Translations under genes and position numbers: made by a program
Assembly (NCBI RefSeq): GCF_014199535.1
Contig: NZ_JACHNV010000001.1
Location: 310,001-374,000 of the forward strand
From: Hymenobacter latericoloratus
GTDB lineage: Bacteria; Bacteroidota; Bacteroidia; Cytophagales; Hymenobacteraceae
Length of the DNA: 64,000 nt
Direction of reading: 5' to 3'
Shown: positions 33,358 to 41,850 of the stretch, in pieces
Numbering within the stretch: position 1 is the stretch's first letter
How the letters are laid out: the number at the start of each line of letters is the position of its first letter
Notes under the pieces: model-generated
Seen by the model: the letters and a program-made list of their open reading frames with translations, nothing else
Told to the model about the DNA's origin: nothing
Database searches by the model: none

Positions 33358-34134
33358 CTACCACAAACCCAGGAAGCCTTTTTTGGCGGCTACGTTGGGG
33401 CGGTCGAGGTCTATCACGTCGGTGATGCCGCGCTCCTCGAATTTGTCGATGAGGGCCTCCACGCCTTTGCGCATCTTCAGGTCCATTTCTTCCTTGTAAA
33501 TAGCGTAGAGGGAGTAGAAATAGATAGTTTTCTCCTCGCTGATTTTCAGCGTTGTGAATTCTTCGGGCAGAACAAGGGAGGGCAGTAGCAGCATACAGCC
33601 CAGCTTGGTGTTGGAGGCGAAGGGCTCGGCGTTTTCCCCGTTCGGGATGGTGTGGCCGGAGCCCAGCCAGGTGCGGTACTCGTGGGGGAAGCGGGCCAGG
33701 TACTTCAGCCACCGGATGGGCCAGTACTGGTCTTCCGTGGCGTCCTCGTCCTCATATTCGGCCTCGGGGCCCAACTGCGGGAACTCCCAGGTGCTGGGCA
33801 ACAGAATGCACAGTTCGGCGTAGCGCCAGTCTTCGGCGCCTTCGGGCACCGTCATGGGTAGGTCGCTCATGCCGGAGGTGACCAGCACCTTGAACGGAAA
33901 ATCGGCGCTGGGCTCCACGAAGTGCACGTCGATGTGCACCTTATCGGAAATGATTTCGTGGAACACCCCGCTCACCGGGCCAAGGTGGCGCTCAATGTGG
34001 TTGGATATGGCCTCAATACTCTCATCGTCGCCGGAGGCCAGGCTGAACCCGGCGGGCTCTACGCCCTCGTAGCGGTACACCGGTGCCCCGGACGGCGACA
34101 GTTCCTGTTCTGAATCGGGCTCTTGCTCGGTCAT
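33358..34134 (-). CDS. Suppressor-of-fused (SUFU) domain protein
   Basis: A 258-residue soluble, acidic protein whose central part matches the bacterial SUFU-like domain: ISNHIERHLGPVSGVFHEIISDKVHIDVHFVEPSADFPFKVLVTSGMSD and, after that, AELCILLPSTWEF and WLKYLARFPHEYRTWLGSGHTIP (cited in parts). In bacteria this fold occurs mostly as stand-alone proteins, often as immunity factors near toxins, though many have no known partner. No toxin gene is adjacent here; the T6SS module is 3 kb away. The N-terminal 15 residues are acidic and likely disordered. Confidence 0.8.
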   Translation of the reverse strand: MTEQEPDSEQELSPSGAPVYRYEGVEPAGFSLASGDDESIEAISNHIERHLGPVSGVFHEIISDKVHIDVHFVEPSADFPFKVLVTSGMSDLPMTVPEGAEDWRYAELCILLPSTWEFPQLGPEAEYEDEDATEDQYWPIRWLKYLARFPHEYRTWLGSGHTIPNGENAEPFASNTKLGCMLLLPSLVLPEEFTTLKISEEKTIYFYSLYAIYKEEMDLKMRKGVEALIDKFEERGITDVIDLDRPNVAAKKGFLGLW

Positions 34135-34306
34135 ATAAAGTACGATAAAGATGGAGAAACGGAGCAGGTACTACGGGCTAGCCCCGAAAGGTGCCCGCCG
34201 CTAGGTAAGCAAAAGGCCCACTACTGGGGTAGTATCAACACATCTTCCCTACCCCCGCCATAAGGCTGAACCCCAAGCGTTGGCGGCGGGGCAGAGCAAC
34301 CCGGGC

Positions 34307-35158
34307 TTACTTTTTCAGTACGTCTTTCAGCTCCTTCAGGCGGAAGCGGCTGTCGAAGCTGAGGAACTCGCGCATCATGGCGGCGTGACCGGAGCCCACC
34401 AGCACCACCACTTTATCGTCGGTGGGGGCCACGGTTTTCTGAATGATGGAATACATGTAGAGGTTGCGGCGGTACCACTCCGACACCAGGAAAGGGCCGT
34501 TGAAATTGCTGGCGGTGCCCGCCCGGTTGACTTTATCGAGGTAGAAACCCTTGTTGGAGTCGAGGGTGGCTTGGGTGTTCTCGTCGAGCAGGAGCTGGGT
34601 GAGGGAGTAGGTGGCCAGCTTCCGGTTCATGTTTTCCTCGTACGATTTCACGTAGGCCTGCACCTGCTGGAGCAGGGCCTCCTGGCGGGCGCTCTGCATG
34701 GCGTGCATCACGCTGTCGTAGGGGAACTGGGTGTTGCGGTAATCCATGGCGTACACCCTGGGGAGCTTAGCCTTCCGGGCCGCCCGGAAAGCCAGCTGAA
34801 TAATTTCATTGCGGGCGTAGAAGCCACCGGCCTGCTTGGGAAACTTCGTTTTCACGTACCCCGCGTAATCGGGGCCGAGGTAGGCCGCGTACAGGTCGTC
34901 GAGGCCCTTCTGGTCATCGGCCGACCATTCCACGAAGATTTTATCGGGCTGAAAGGCCGCTATGCGGCTGCTGATGGTTTCCAGCTCCGTCTGCACTTTG
35001 GGGGCCAGCACATCCAGGGTGTTAATCTTGGAGACGTCGAGGCCGGGATTATCGAAGTGGAAGGTGCCAATCAACAGCAAATCAGCGGGCTTGGTCTGGG
35101 CCTGGCCCGTCGTGGCGGCCAGCAGCAGGGCAAGCAAAACAAGAATAGAAAAGCGCAT
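34307..35158 (-). CDS. Secreted DUF5694 protein (TraB/ChaN-like fold)
   Basis: A 283-residue exported protein with a signal peptide ending ATTGQA-Q (about residue 20). The motif LLLIGTFHFDNPGLD at about 27-41 and the late VVVLVGSGHAAMMREFL match the GxxH pattern of the DUF5694 and Tiki/TraB/ChaN superfamily, where similar His/Glu residues bind a metal or heme. Additional conserved pieces: FVEWSADDQ and VYAMDYRNTQFPYD. Hydrolase activity is possible but unproven. Stands alone on the minus strand; a TA-NN-TTTA-like sequence precedes it. Confidence 0.75.
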   Translation of the reverse strand: MRFSILVLLALLLAATTGQAQTKPADLLLIGTFHFDNPGLDVSKINTLDVLAPKVQTELETISSRIAAFQPDKIFVEWSADDQKGLDDLYAAYLGPDYAGYVKTKFPKQAGGFYARNEIIQLAFRAARKAKLPRVYAMDYRNTQFPYDSVMHAMQSARQEALLQQVQAYVKSYEENMNRKLATYSLTQLLLDENTQATLDSNKGFYLDKVNRAGTASNFNGPFLVSEWYRRNLYMYSIIQKTVAPTDDKVVVLVGSGHAAMMREFLSFDSRFRLKELKDVLKK

Positions 35159-35492
35159 CGGTCGGGTTCGTATATCTTCGGCTAAAGCTACACGGCCGGG
35201 TCTGAATTTCAGCTTCCTGCGGCCCGCGGGGTAGGCGCGGCCCGCCGTGGAAGCCCCCGCAGGCTGCCGCCCCGCACGTGGTTCAGGCTACCCCCGCGGT
35301 GCGCGGTGCAAGAAGGCTGTTTGCCGCGCACTGCCGGGCTGGCCGTAAAAGGCGCCCGGCGCGGCTGCGGGCCGGTGGCGGCACAGCGGCCTGGCCCCAG
35401 GGTTTCATCATTACCGGACCAAGCGAACCGCGCACCGCGAAAAGGCCCGGAGCGGCCTGGATGGGGCTCCCGACCTTTGTTATCTTTCGCTA
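35159..35492. other. GC-rich intergenic region
   Basis: About 334 bases between divergent genes with no credible gene; long readings here are shadows with arginine/proline-rich composition. The right end contains a promoter-like TATCTTTC at 35481-35488 only 4 bases from the next start codon. Confidence 0.45.
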
Positions 35493-35912
35493 ATGAAGAA
35501 GCTAGTGCGCGGTGCCTTACTGGGAGCGGGGCTCTGCTGGCCCCTGCTAGCCTACGCCGGCGAGCAGGAAGACAAATACGTGTTTCTGCTGGTGGGCGGC
35601 GTGGGCGGCATGCTGGTAGGGGTGGGCCTGTACGGGCTGCTGATGGTGCTGGTGGCCCTGTTTGTGCGGCCGCGGGCGGTGGTGTGGACCGCCTTTGCCC
35701 TGGGCGGGACCTTTCTGGTGTATATGCAGTACACCTCACTGCAGATTTTGGGCGCGGCTGCCCGCCTGGGGCAACGGCTGGAGCAGGCGCCCGCAGCAGG
35801 CACGGTGGCCGTGCTGCTGAAGGCCGGGGGCGTGGTAATGCTGCTGTTCGGAGTGCTGATTTTTCGAGTGGCTTTCCGGCTGTGGCAGCGTCGGGAAGCC
35901 CGGCGTAAGTAG
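35493..35912 (+). CDS. Small membrane protein of unknown function
   Basis: A 139-residue protein with an N-terminal signal-like segment (MKKLVRGALLGAGLCWPLLAYA) and three further hydrophobic segments (VFLLVGGVGGMLVGVGLYGLL, VWTAFALGGTFLVYM and VAVLLKAGGVVMLLFGVLIF), ending in a basic tail (RLWQRREARRK). No family was recognised. The promoter-like TATCTTTC sits right before the ATG, implying a very short leader. Followed by a clean terminator. Confidence 0.6.
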   Translation: MKKLVRGALLGAGLCWPLLAYAGEQEDKYVFLLVGGVGGMLVGVGLYGLLMVLVALFVRPRAVVWTAFALGGTFLVYMQYTSLQILGAAARLGQRLEQAPAAGTVAVLLKAGGVVMLLFGVLIFRVAFRLWQRREARRK

Positions 35913-35950
35913 CGCCTACCCTTGTAGACATCGGCTTTCTGTAAAAAGCA

Positions 35951-35981
35951 AGCGGGAGCGGCCCAGATGGCCGCTCCCGCT
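35951..35981. terminator. Hairpin terminator
   Basis: AGCGGGAGCGGCC pairs with GGCCGCTCCCGCT around a 5-base loop, between the convergent small membrane protein and DUF805 genes. Confidence 0.75.
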
Positions 35982-36005
35982 GCATCAGAGAGTAGCGCGG
36001 AAGAG

Positions 36006-36386
36006 CTAGTACGCCAGCAGGGGCGCTGCTTTGGGGTCAGGGCCGTAATGGTTGTCGCCGTGGGTGCCTTCGGTGCACATGAGCACGAGCAGCCAGATGC
36101 CGCCTACCAGCGGAATGAGAGCAATAAACATAAACCAGCCGCTCTTATTCACGTCGTGCAGCCGCCGCACGGCTACTGCCAGGCCCGGAACCAGCATAGC
36201 TAGCGTGTATATCAGGTAAATGGGGCCGTAGCCGATGCCATCCATAGTTGTGCCCAGCACGTTATCGAGCACCATGGCGGCAATGGCAAACAGCAGGTTA
36301 AACAGCACAAACATCCAGTACTCCTTGCGGCGGGCGCGGCCCCGGAAAATGGCATAGTTCTTCAGTGCTTGTAAAAAGTAATTCAT
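36006..36386 (-). CDS. DUF805 family membrane protein
   Basis: A 126-residue inner-membrane protein. The start MNYFLQALKNYAIFRGRARRKEYW with FVLFNLLFAIAAMVLD is the classic DUF805 pattern, followed by YLIYTLAMLVPGLAVAVRRLHDVNKSGWF and a final helix-pair with PLVGGIWLLVLM. The RRLHDVxxSGW motif is invariant in the family. Role unknown; widely present in bacteria. Confidence 0.9.
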   Translation of the reverse strand: MNYFLQALKNYAIFRGRARRKEYWMFVLFNLLFAIAAMVLDNVLGTTMDGIGYGPIYLIYTLAMLVPGLAVAVRRLHDVNKSGWFMFIALIPLVGGIWLLVLMCTEGTHGDNHYGPDPKAAPLLAY

Positions 36387-36671
36387 GCATACGGTAATAA
36401 AGAGAGTTCCTACTCGTCAGGCTTTTCGGCAACGCCCCGTTTTTAAGGTGGTTTCTGGACTCCACCGGGAACAAGTCAGCCAGCGCGCCGTTGCAGCCGG
36501 CCGGCCGGGTTGCTGACCCGCCCGGAGGCAATATAGGGAGTTGAACAGTATCTTGGGAAGGGCCCCGGGCCAGGTTCTAGCAACGCCAGCGCCCTGCCCC
36601 CTACTACGCCGCGCGGCCGAAATACCCTCCCGGGGCCTTAGCCGCGTGGTGGGGGTAGGGGGTAGCCGGGG

Positions 36672-37772
36672 CTACTGCTGGGGCAGGGTCAGGCGGAAAA
36701 TCTGGAAGGGCTCGGTGCGCTCCTTGCGCGGAATATGGAGCTGCGAGGTAGTAACGTAAAGTGAGTTATTGGGGCCCACGGAAAAGCTGTCGGGCCACTT
36801 CAGCTGGGTTGCCTGGGCCACCTGCTGCAGCTCGCCGCCCGGGGTAACGCGCGTCACGGCGTTGTTCTGAATGTCGGTGAGGTAGAGGTTGCCGGCCGGG
36901 TCGAAGATCATGCCATCGGGCGGGTTGGTGTTGCCTACCAGCTCAATACGCTGGGGAAGCTGCGTGGGCGCTAGGTTTTCGTCGCGCAGGTACTGGGTGG
37001 CAATGCGGTAAAGCGGCCGGCCCGTGAGGGCGTGGTAGTAGAGGTAGGCGCGGTCCGGCGACAAAGCAAGGCCGTCGGAATCAATGGAAGGCAGCTCCCC
37101 GCTGGCATTGCGCCACACCCGGCCTTCCACCGTCAGCACCAGGTTCTCTGACTTGGTAGAAGGGTTGTTTTCCAGCAGGCGCCGGGCTTTTTTGGTCGCC
37201 AGGTTTACCACAATAATAGCCCCGGAGCCCGAGTCGGTGATGTAGGCGAAGTTGTTCTGGGTATCCACGCGCACATCGTTGAGGTAGCTAGTGGGGTAGG
37301 CAATGGTTTCATCGAAATCAATGCGCTGCACCAGCTGGCGGGTGGTGGGGTCAAACTTGAGCAGCTTGGCGCCGCCGGGCACTACTCCCCGCATTTTGGG
37401 CGAGGCCGCGTCCAGCACCCACAGAAAGTTGTTGGCATCCACGTACACGCTCTGCACGCACACAAAGCGGTTCTGGGGCGGCAGGGTCCGGTCCCAGGTG
37501 TTCCACTCCGCATTAGGGAAGGGCGTGGCCTGGGTGCCGCTTACCTCCGCCACCGAGTACGGAATGGTATCGGTTTCCATGCGCGGAAAGTTGGCGAATA
37601 TGCGCCCCTGCTGGGTAACGGCCACCCCGGTCCACTGCACCGTAGAGGTAGCTACCGAGGTCAGAGCCAGGTTCAGGTTGGTTAGGGTCGGCCCAAGGGC
37701 ATCATCATCATCGTTGCTGCAGCCGCTAAGCAGAAGCAGCGCGGCAAAACCTGCAGTAAGTAGTTGTTTCAT
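36672..37772 (-). CDS. MRJP/yellow-family beta-propeller lipoprotein, second copy
   Basis: A 366-residue lipoprotein. Its signal MKQLLTAGFAALLLLSGC ends in the lipobox L-S-G-C, followed by an Asp run and a propeller with the same motif order as the gene at 12459: VAVTQQGRIFANFPRM, FVCVQSVYVDANNFLWVLDAASP, SYLNDVRVDTQNNFAYITDSG and SDGLALSPDRAYLYY. The two are paralogues 24 kb apart. ATG at 37772 was chosen because an earlier start hides the lipoprotein signal. Confidence 0.83.
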   Translation of the reverse strand: MKQLLTAGFAALLLLSGCSNDDDDALGPTLTNLNLALTSVATSTVQWTGVAVTQQGRIFANFPRMETDTIPYSVAEVSGTQATPFPNAEWNTWDRTLPPQNRFVCVQSVYVDANNFLWVLDAASPKMRGVVPGGAKLLKFDPTTRQLVQRIDFDETIAYPTSYLNDVRVDTQNNFAYITDSGSGAIIVVNLATKKARRLLENNPSTKSENLVLTVEGRVWRNASGELPSIDSDGLALSPDRAYLYYHALTGRPLYRIATQYLRDENLAPTQLPQRIELVGNTNPPDGMIFDPAGNLYLTDIQNNAVTRVTPGGELQQVAQATQLKWPDSFSVGPNNSLYVTTSQLHIPRKERTEPFQIFRLTLPQQ

Positions 37773-37931
37773 AGCGAGGTATAAGAAAAGTGCGGCAGGT
37801 GCTGCCTGCTGTTGCTGCTCCATGCCTACGCGCTCCGCAGGAGCCGGGGTTATCCGGAGCTCAGTCTTTGCGGTATAATTCCGCGTTTATACGGAACGCC
37901 GCTGGTGGCAAATACGGAGCGGAGGCTGCCC

Positions 37932-38022
37932 GGTAAACCAGCCGGGCGGCTGGGCTGTTGTGGTGCCCCGGAGCGGCCACTGCGGTTGCTGCCTACAGGC
38001 GCCGCCGCCCGGCTGGTTTACC
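37932..38022. repeat. Inverted repeat in the divergent promoter region
   Basis: Arms of about 19 bases (GGTAAACCAGCCGGGCGGC at 37932 and its near-complement ending 38022) flank about 53 bases. The element lies between the two divergent genes and just upstream of the DAC-like gene; a regulatory or repeat-family role is possible. Confidence 0.6.
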
Positions 38023-38061
38023 GGCCCAGGGCATCCTGTTTCCTCACGTCTCGTGCTCTTT

Positions 38062-39189
38062 ATGCTTTCCGAACCGACCTACCTGGCGGCCCGCATGGTG
38101 GCCCCCATGATTGAAACTCACTTTGCCCGCCACCACGCCCTGGCCATGGAGCAGGCCCTGCCCGACCTGGCCCCGCCCCCGCCCATGCAGCAGGTTGAAG
38201 CCATGATTGACGCCGCCTTCTGGGCCAGTCTGCGCCGCGAGGAGGGCCACCCGCCCCGGATTTCGCTTACCCTGCTGCGCCCCGAGCAGGCCGGGCAGCC
38301 CGTCGTGTTCGGGAAACGCCGCCTGACGCCCTACAACCTGCTGAAGCTGGCCCCGGCCGTGGAGCAGCCCAGCATTCATCTGGGCGTGTGGTACGATGAC
38401 GAAGGCCTCTACGTCTGGGGCACGGCTACCGAAATTCCGCCCCTGTGCTTTGTGCTGGAGGTAGTGGAGCCGGGCCTGCTGGTAGTAAAGCACCGCCGCG
38501 CCGATGGCTTCGGGAAGTTTGTGAACGTGGCCATCCTGCGCGGCGACCAGCTGCAGCTGGTAGATGCCGAAAACGCCGCCGTGGACGACTGCCCGGCCCT
38601 GCAGCTGTTTCTGCCGGGCCAGGGCCTGCCCGCCCGCACCGGCACCACCGACAACGTGCTGGTGGAGCTGGCGGCGGCCATGCGCGCCCACGGCCGCGGC
38701 GGGTTGGTGCTGGTAGTGCCGCCCGGCTCCACTACCTGGCACGAGTCCATTGTGCAGCCCATGACCTACCCCGTGCACCCGGCCTACACCGGCATTGCCC
38801 AGGTGCAGCAAGACCTCTCGAAGCGCAAGTGGCTGGAGGAAATTCAGCGGAGCATTGCCATTGTGGGCGGCTTTACGGCCGTAGATGGGGCCACCATCAT
38901 TACCCGCGACTACCACCTGCTGGCTTTCGGGGCCAAGGTGGCGCGGGCCGAGTCCAGCGCGCCCGTGGATAAAATGGTGCTCACCGAGCCCGTCGTGGGC
39001 AGTGTGGCCCGCTACCTGCACCCCGCCCAGAACGGCGGTACCCGCCACCTGGCGGCCGCCCAGTTCGTGCACGACCAGCACGATGCCCTGGCCCTGGTAG
39101 CCTCGCAGGACGGCTTTTTTACCCTGTTTGCCTGGTCCGCAACCCTGCAGATGGTGCACGCCCACCGCATTGACGTGCTGCTGCTGTAA
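38062..39189 (+). CDS. DAC-related (DACNV-like) putative nucleotide sensor protein
   Basis: A 375-residue soluble protein whose C-terminal half resembles the diadenylate cyclase (DisA_N) fold: GGFTAVDGATIITRDYHLLAFGAKV (about 268-292, with the DGA motif) and NGGTRHLAAAQFVHD (cf. GTRHRAA). The second arginine of the RHR motif is Leu here, so nucleotide binding without cyclase activity is likely. The N-terminal part (PPRISLTLLRPEQ, LLKLAPAV, LGVWYDDEGLYVWG) fits the predicted DACNV sensor domain; this label is from memory. ATG at 38062 is preferred to an upstream one reading through the inverted repeat. Confidence 0.55.
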   Translation: MLSEPTYLAARMVAPMIETHFARHHALAMEQALPDLAPPPPMQQVEAMIDAAFWASLRREEGHPPRISLTLLRPEQAGQPVVFGKRRLTPYNLLKLAPAVEQPSIHLGVWYDDEGLYVWGTATEIPPLCFVLEVVEPGLLVVKHRRADGFGKFVNVAILRGDQLQLVDAENAAVDDCPALQLFLPGQGLPARTGTTDNVLVELAAAMRAHGRGGLVLVVPPGSTTWHESIVQPMTYPVHPAYTGIAQVQQDLSKRKWLEEIQRSIAIVGGFTAVDGATIITRDYHLLAFGAKVARAESSAPVDKMVLTEPVVGSVARYLHPAQNGGTRHLAAAQFVHDQHDALALVASQDGFFTLFAWSATLQMVHAHRIDVLLL

Positions 39190-39227
39190 CCCCTTCTGCG
39201 CCTGGCCGCCCAGCGCCTGCTACTAGC

Positions 39228-39273
39228 AACGCCCAGCGGCAGCAGTCTCGAAAAACTGCCGCTGCTGGGCGTT
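39228..39273 (+). terminator. Hairpin downstream of the DAC-like gene
   Basis: AACGCCCAGCGGCAGCAGT pairs with ACTGCCGCTGCTGGGCGTT with a few mismatches, 38 bases after the stop. Confidence 0.6.
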
Positions 39274-39358
39274 ACGCTTCTGCCCGCCAGAAGTAGAGGC
39301 TTGCCTGCTACCGGGCAGGTAGGTAGTAAGAAGTACCTATACGAGCATAAGGAGGCGG

Positions 39359-39817
39359 TTACGCGGCCAGGCGCACGCGCACGGCATTCAGGCCCTTCTG
39401 GCCCATCTCCGTCTCAAAGGTCACCTTATCGTTTTCCTTGATCTGGTTAATCAGGCCGTTGGCGTGCACGAAAATGCTCTCGCCCGACTTCTGGTCCTTA
39501 ATGAAGCCGTAGCCCTTGGAATCGTTGAAGAAGGAAACGGTGCCCTGCCGGATCAGGTCGGCGGGATCTTCCTCTTCCTGCTTGCGGGCGCCCAGGGTAA
39601 TGTCTTCTACTTTAATTTCTTTCCGCTTCCGGGTGGGGTCGGGTGGGGTAGAGGTGATGTTGCCATCCTCATCTACGTAGGCCAGCATCTCGTCGAGGTT
39701 GCCGCCGTTTTTGGCATTGGCCTGGCGCTCTTCTTTGCGCTCGGCCTTGTCCATGCGCTTTTTCAGGCGCTTCTTCTCGTTTTCTTTCTTTCCAAAAGTG
39801 GCTTGTGATCTGCCCAT
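39359..39817 (-). CDS. Cold-shock domain protein with charged N-terminal extension
   Basis: A 152-residue RNA/DNA-binding protein. Residues about 1-88 are a strongly charged, helical Lys/Glu/Arg extension (KKENEKKRLKKRMDKAERKEE), and residues about 89-152 form a cold-shock OB fold with both RNP motifs: GTVSFFNDSKGYGFI and SIFVHANGL. Acts as a nucleic-acid chaperone. This two-part form, with a Lys-rich arm before the CSD, is common in Bacteroidota; E. coli CspA is only the 70-residue domain. Confidence 0.92.
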   Translation of the reverse strand: MGRSQATFGKKENEKKRLKKRMDKAERKEERQANAKNGGNLDEMLAYVDEDGNITSTPPDPTRKRKEIKVEDITLGARKQEEEDPADLIRQGTVSFFNDSKGYGFIKDQKSGESIFVHANGLINQIKENDKVTFETEMGQKGLNAVRVRLAA

Positions 39818-40110
39818 GGCCTGTGGTCGTTAGGATGAAATATTCTGGTAAGGGGTGGAAGTGGGGGAAAGCTTACGCACAAGCGCAAGGGCTCGTGTCG
39901 GAAAAGGGTAGCAAATGATAACTAGCCGCGCGGATAATAAATTTCATGTTCTTAGAAATTATATAGAAGCTCTGGGATATACCCGGCTGCTGAGCTGCTC
40001 TGTTCGGTAAAATACGCACCAGAGGAATACTATAAGTAATTGTTTTGCTGATGAATATGCGGGGCTGGCGGCCCCCAGGGAGAAGACGAGCCGGCCGACA
40101 GCGGACCGAG
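39818..40110. other. Intergenic region, AT-rich centre
   Basis: About 290 bases without a supported gene. The central AT-rich part (39900-40050) probably contains the promoter of the cold-shock gene; the right half reads only as shadow of the pseudouridine synthase end. Confidence 0.45.
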
Positions 40111-40710
40111 CTAGCTGGCTGCCGGGCCTGCGGGCAGCAGCAGATCGGCTACTTCCCGCACCTGGCCGGGCTGCAACTCGCCCAGTGTAATTTCACCAAT
40201 ACGCACGCGCACCAGGCGCAGGGTAGGAAAACCGGCGGCGGCCGTCATTTTGCGCACCTGCCGAAACTTGCCCTCCGTGACCGTGATGGACACCCAGCTG
40301 GTAGGCCCGTGGCGGTCAGAGCGGATGCGGCGGCCCCGCGGGGGTAGGGTGGGGGCTTCCGGGAGGCGGCGCACCTGGCAGGGCAGGGTCTGGTAGCGCA
40401 CGGCGCGCAGGCCAATTTCCACGCCGGCCTGCAGCCGGGCCACGGCCTCGTCGGTAATCAGGCCATCGAGCTGGGCGTAGTACTCCTTCTCGATGTCTTT
40501 GCCGCGCACCTGGGCGCTGATCTGGCCATCGGTGGTGAGCAGGAGCAGGCCTTCGCTGTGCTCATCGAGGCGGCCAATGGCCATGGTGCCCGCCGGGAAA
40601 TGGTGTAGCTCGCCTAAAAAACGCTTCTTACGCTGCTCCCGCTCAAACTCACTGGTAAACTGGCTGAGGTAGCCGTAGGGTTTGTAGAGCAGGAAGTGAC
40701 GTTGGGGCAT
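40111..40710 (-). CDS. RluE/RsuA-family pseudouridine synthase
   Basis: A 199-residue single-domain pseudouridine synthase. It begins FLLYKPYGYLSQF, has the catalytic-Asp motif IGRLDEHSEGLLLLTTDG (Asp49), KEYYAQLDG, VTEGKFRQVRKMTAAAGFPTLRLVRVRIG and GELQPGQVREV, in the order of the RluE branch, which modifies a uridine of 23S rRNA. It lacks the S4 domain typical of RsuA and RluB. A promoter-like CAAAGCTA lies 32 bases upstream on the minus strand. Confidence 0.88.
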   Translation of the reverse strand: MPQRHFLLYKPYGYLSQFTSEFEREQRKKRFLGELHHFPAGTMAIGRLDEHSEGLLLLTTDGQISAQVRGKDIEKEYYAQLDGLITDEAVARLQAGVEIGLRAVRYQTLPCQVRRLPEAPTLPPRGRRIRSDRHGPTSWVSITVTEGKFRQVRKMTAAAGFPTLRLVRVRIGEITLGELQPGQVREVADLLLPAGPAAS

Positions 40711-40741
40711 GTAGGCGGGGTAGGGGGCAGGAAATCCGGAG

Positions 40742-40749
40742 CAAAGCTA
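40742..40749 (-). promoter_or_regulatory. -7 promoter element of the pseudouridine synthase
   Basis: Reads TAGCTTTG on the minus strand, an exact TA-NN-TTTG match 32 bases upstream of the ATG at 40710. Confidence 0.5.
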
Positions 40750-40818
40750 GGCACTAACACCAAGCTTCCGGCGCGCCGCCCCCGAATTAGTGCCCCGCCT
40801 GCAAACTCTACCCATGAA

Positions 40819-41664
40819 TTACGTGGTTTTGTACAAGTACCAGCCGTGGCCCAGGGGCCTCATCACAATTACGCGCTCAGGACGCATGGGGGGCACCAGG
40901 GCGGCGTTGGGCTGATAAAGCAGGCCTACCGTATTATCGGTGACACCCCCAATGATAAACTCCAGCCCGGCGGGCGAACCCAGGGTGCGCTGCGTAACCC
41001 GGCTGATGTACAGGGGCCGCAGCAGCGCCAGCACTTCCTCATCGGCGTTGGCGGCCTGCTCGCCGGCGAGGGTAGAGTCGAGGGGGGCGGTGAAAAACTG
41101 GCGGCTCTGAATCAGGCGCGCGGCCTGCTGAAACTGGGGCCGATGGCGGTTGAAGTGCTCTAGGATGTCCGCGTCGGAGCCAATCCAGAGGCGGATGTTG
41201 CCGAGCATGAAAGCGTGACTGGCCTCGGGGTGCTTCTGGTTGTACTGCGTGATTTCAGCCGGGGGCATGTCGGCCAAGATTTTCAGCATGGGCGGCCCGA
41301 GCTGGGTCATGGCCAGGCTGCGCACGGCGGCCAGTGTCCAGGGGGCGGCGGTGGTAGCGGAGTCGCGGCGGAAGTGCAGGTAAATGTCGCTGCGGCGCAC
41401 GGAGTCGCGCAGCTCCACGGTTACCACGGCCGTAGCGGGGCCCTGGTACAGCAGCTCGCAGCGGCGCTGCAGGGTAGCCGGAATCTGCTGGCCCAGGCTT
41501 TGGCGGCGGGCCTGGCCGGCGGCTTCCCCGCTCAGGTAGTCGCGCATCGCGGCCCAGCCGCCGGGGGCCACAAACTGCTCGGCAATCTGCAGGGGCTGCA
41601 GGGGTGGCTCGGCCCAGCTCAGCAGGGGCAAAGCCCACAGCAGCAACGCAAGAATATACTTCAT
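40819..41664 (-). CDS. Secreted hypothetical protein
   Basis: A 281-residue exported protein. The signal MKYILALLLWALPLLSWA ends near residue 18, then an alpha/beta region rich in Arg, Gln and aromatic residues without a recognised motif (LQIAEQFVAPGGWAAMRDYL, TLAAVRSLAMTQLGPPML, LEFIIGGVTDNTVGLLYQPNAALV in parts). Function unknown. ATG at 41664 is preferred to an adjacent TTG codon. Possibly a periplasmic binding or assembly protein; nothing in the neighbourhood points to a partner. Confidence 0.65.
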   Translation of the reverse strand: MKYILALLLWALPLLSWAEPPLQPLQIAEQFVAPGGWAAMRDYLSGEAAGQARRQSLGQQIPATLQRRCELLYQGPATAVVTVELRDSVRRSDIYLHFRRDSATTAAPWTLAAVRSLAMTQLGPPMLKILADMPPAEITQYNQKHPEASHAFMLGNIRLWIGSDADILEHFNRHRPQFQQAARLIQSRQFFTAPLDSTLAGEQAANADEEVLALLRPLYISRVTQRTLGSPAGLEFIIGGVTDNTVGLLYQPNAALVPPMRPERVIVMRPLGHGWYLYKTT

Positions 41665-41770
41665 CAAACAGGCGTCAGCTGCCCGCTACTCCCACCCGGG
41701 CGCGGCCGCCGAACCTCTAAGGTACGCAGAAAACCCGTGGGACTGAACCGCATACGCCGGCCTGGTCTTG

Positions 41771-41842
41771 CCATTCCGACGCAGGAGGAATCTGGGGTGA
41801 TGTGGTGGATGGTAACCCCAGATTTCTCCTGCTTGGAATGAC
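41771..41842. repeat. Inverted repeat (dispersed-type)
   Basis: CCATTCCGACGCAGGAGGAA at the left is mirrored, with a few mismatches, by TTTCTCCTGCTTGGAATGA on the right; inner arms TCTGGGG and CCCCAGA. It fills the gap between two minus-strand genes and has the look of an intergenic repeat family. Confidence 0.65.
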
Positions 41843-41850
41843 AACCTGCG

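Noticed and set aside
33358..34134. SUFU-domain protein as a second immunity gene of the cassette
   Set aside because: It is 3 kb from the module, beyond the vWA-like gene, and no toxin gene adjoins it.
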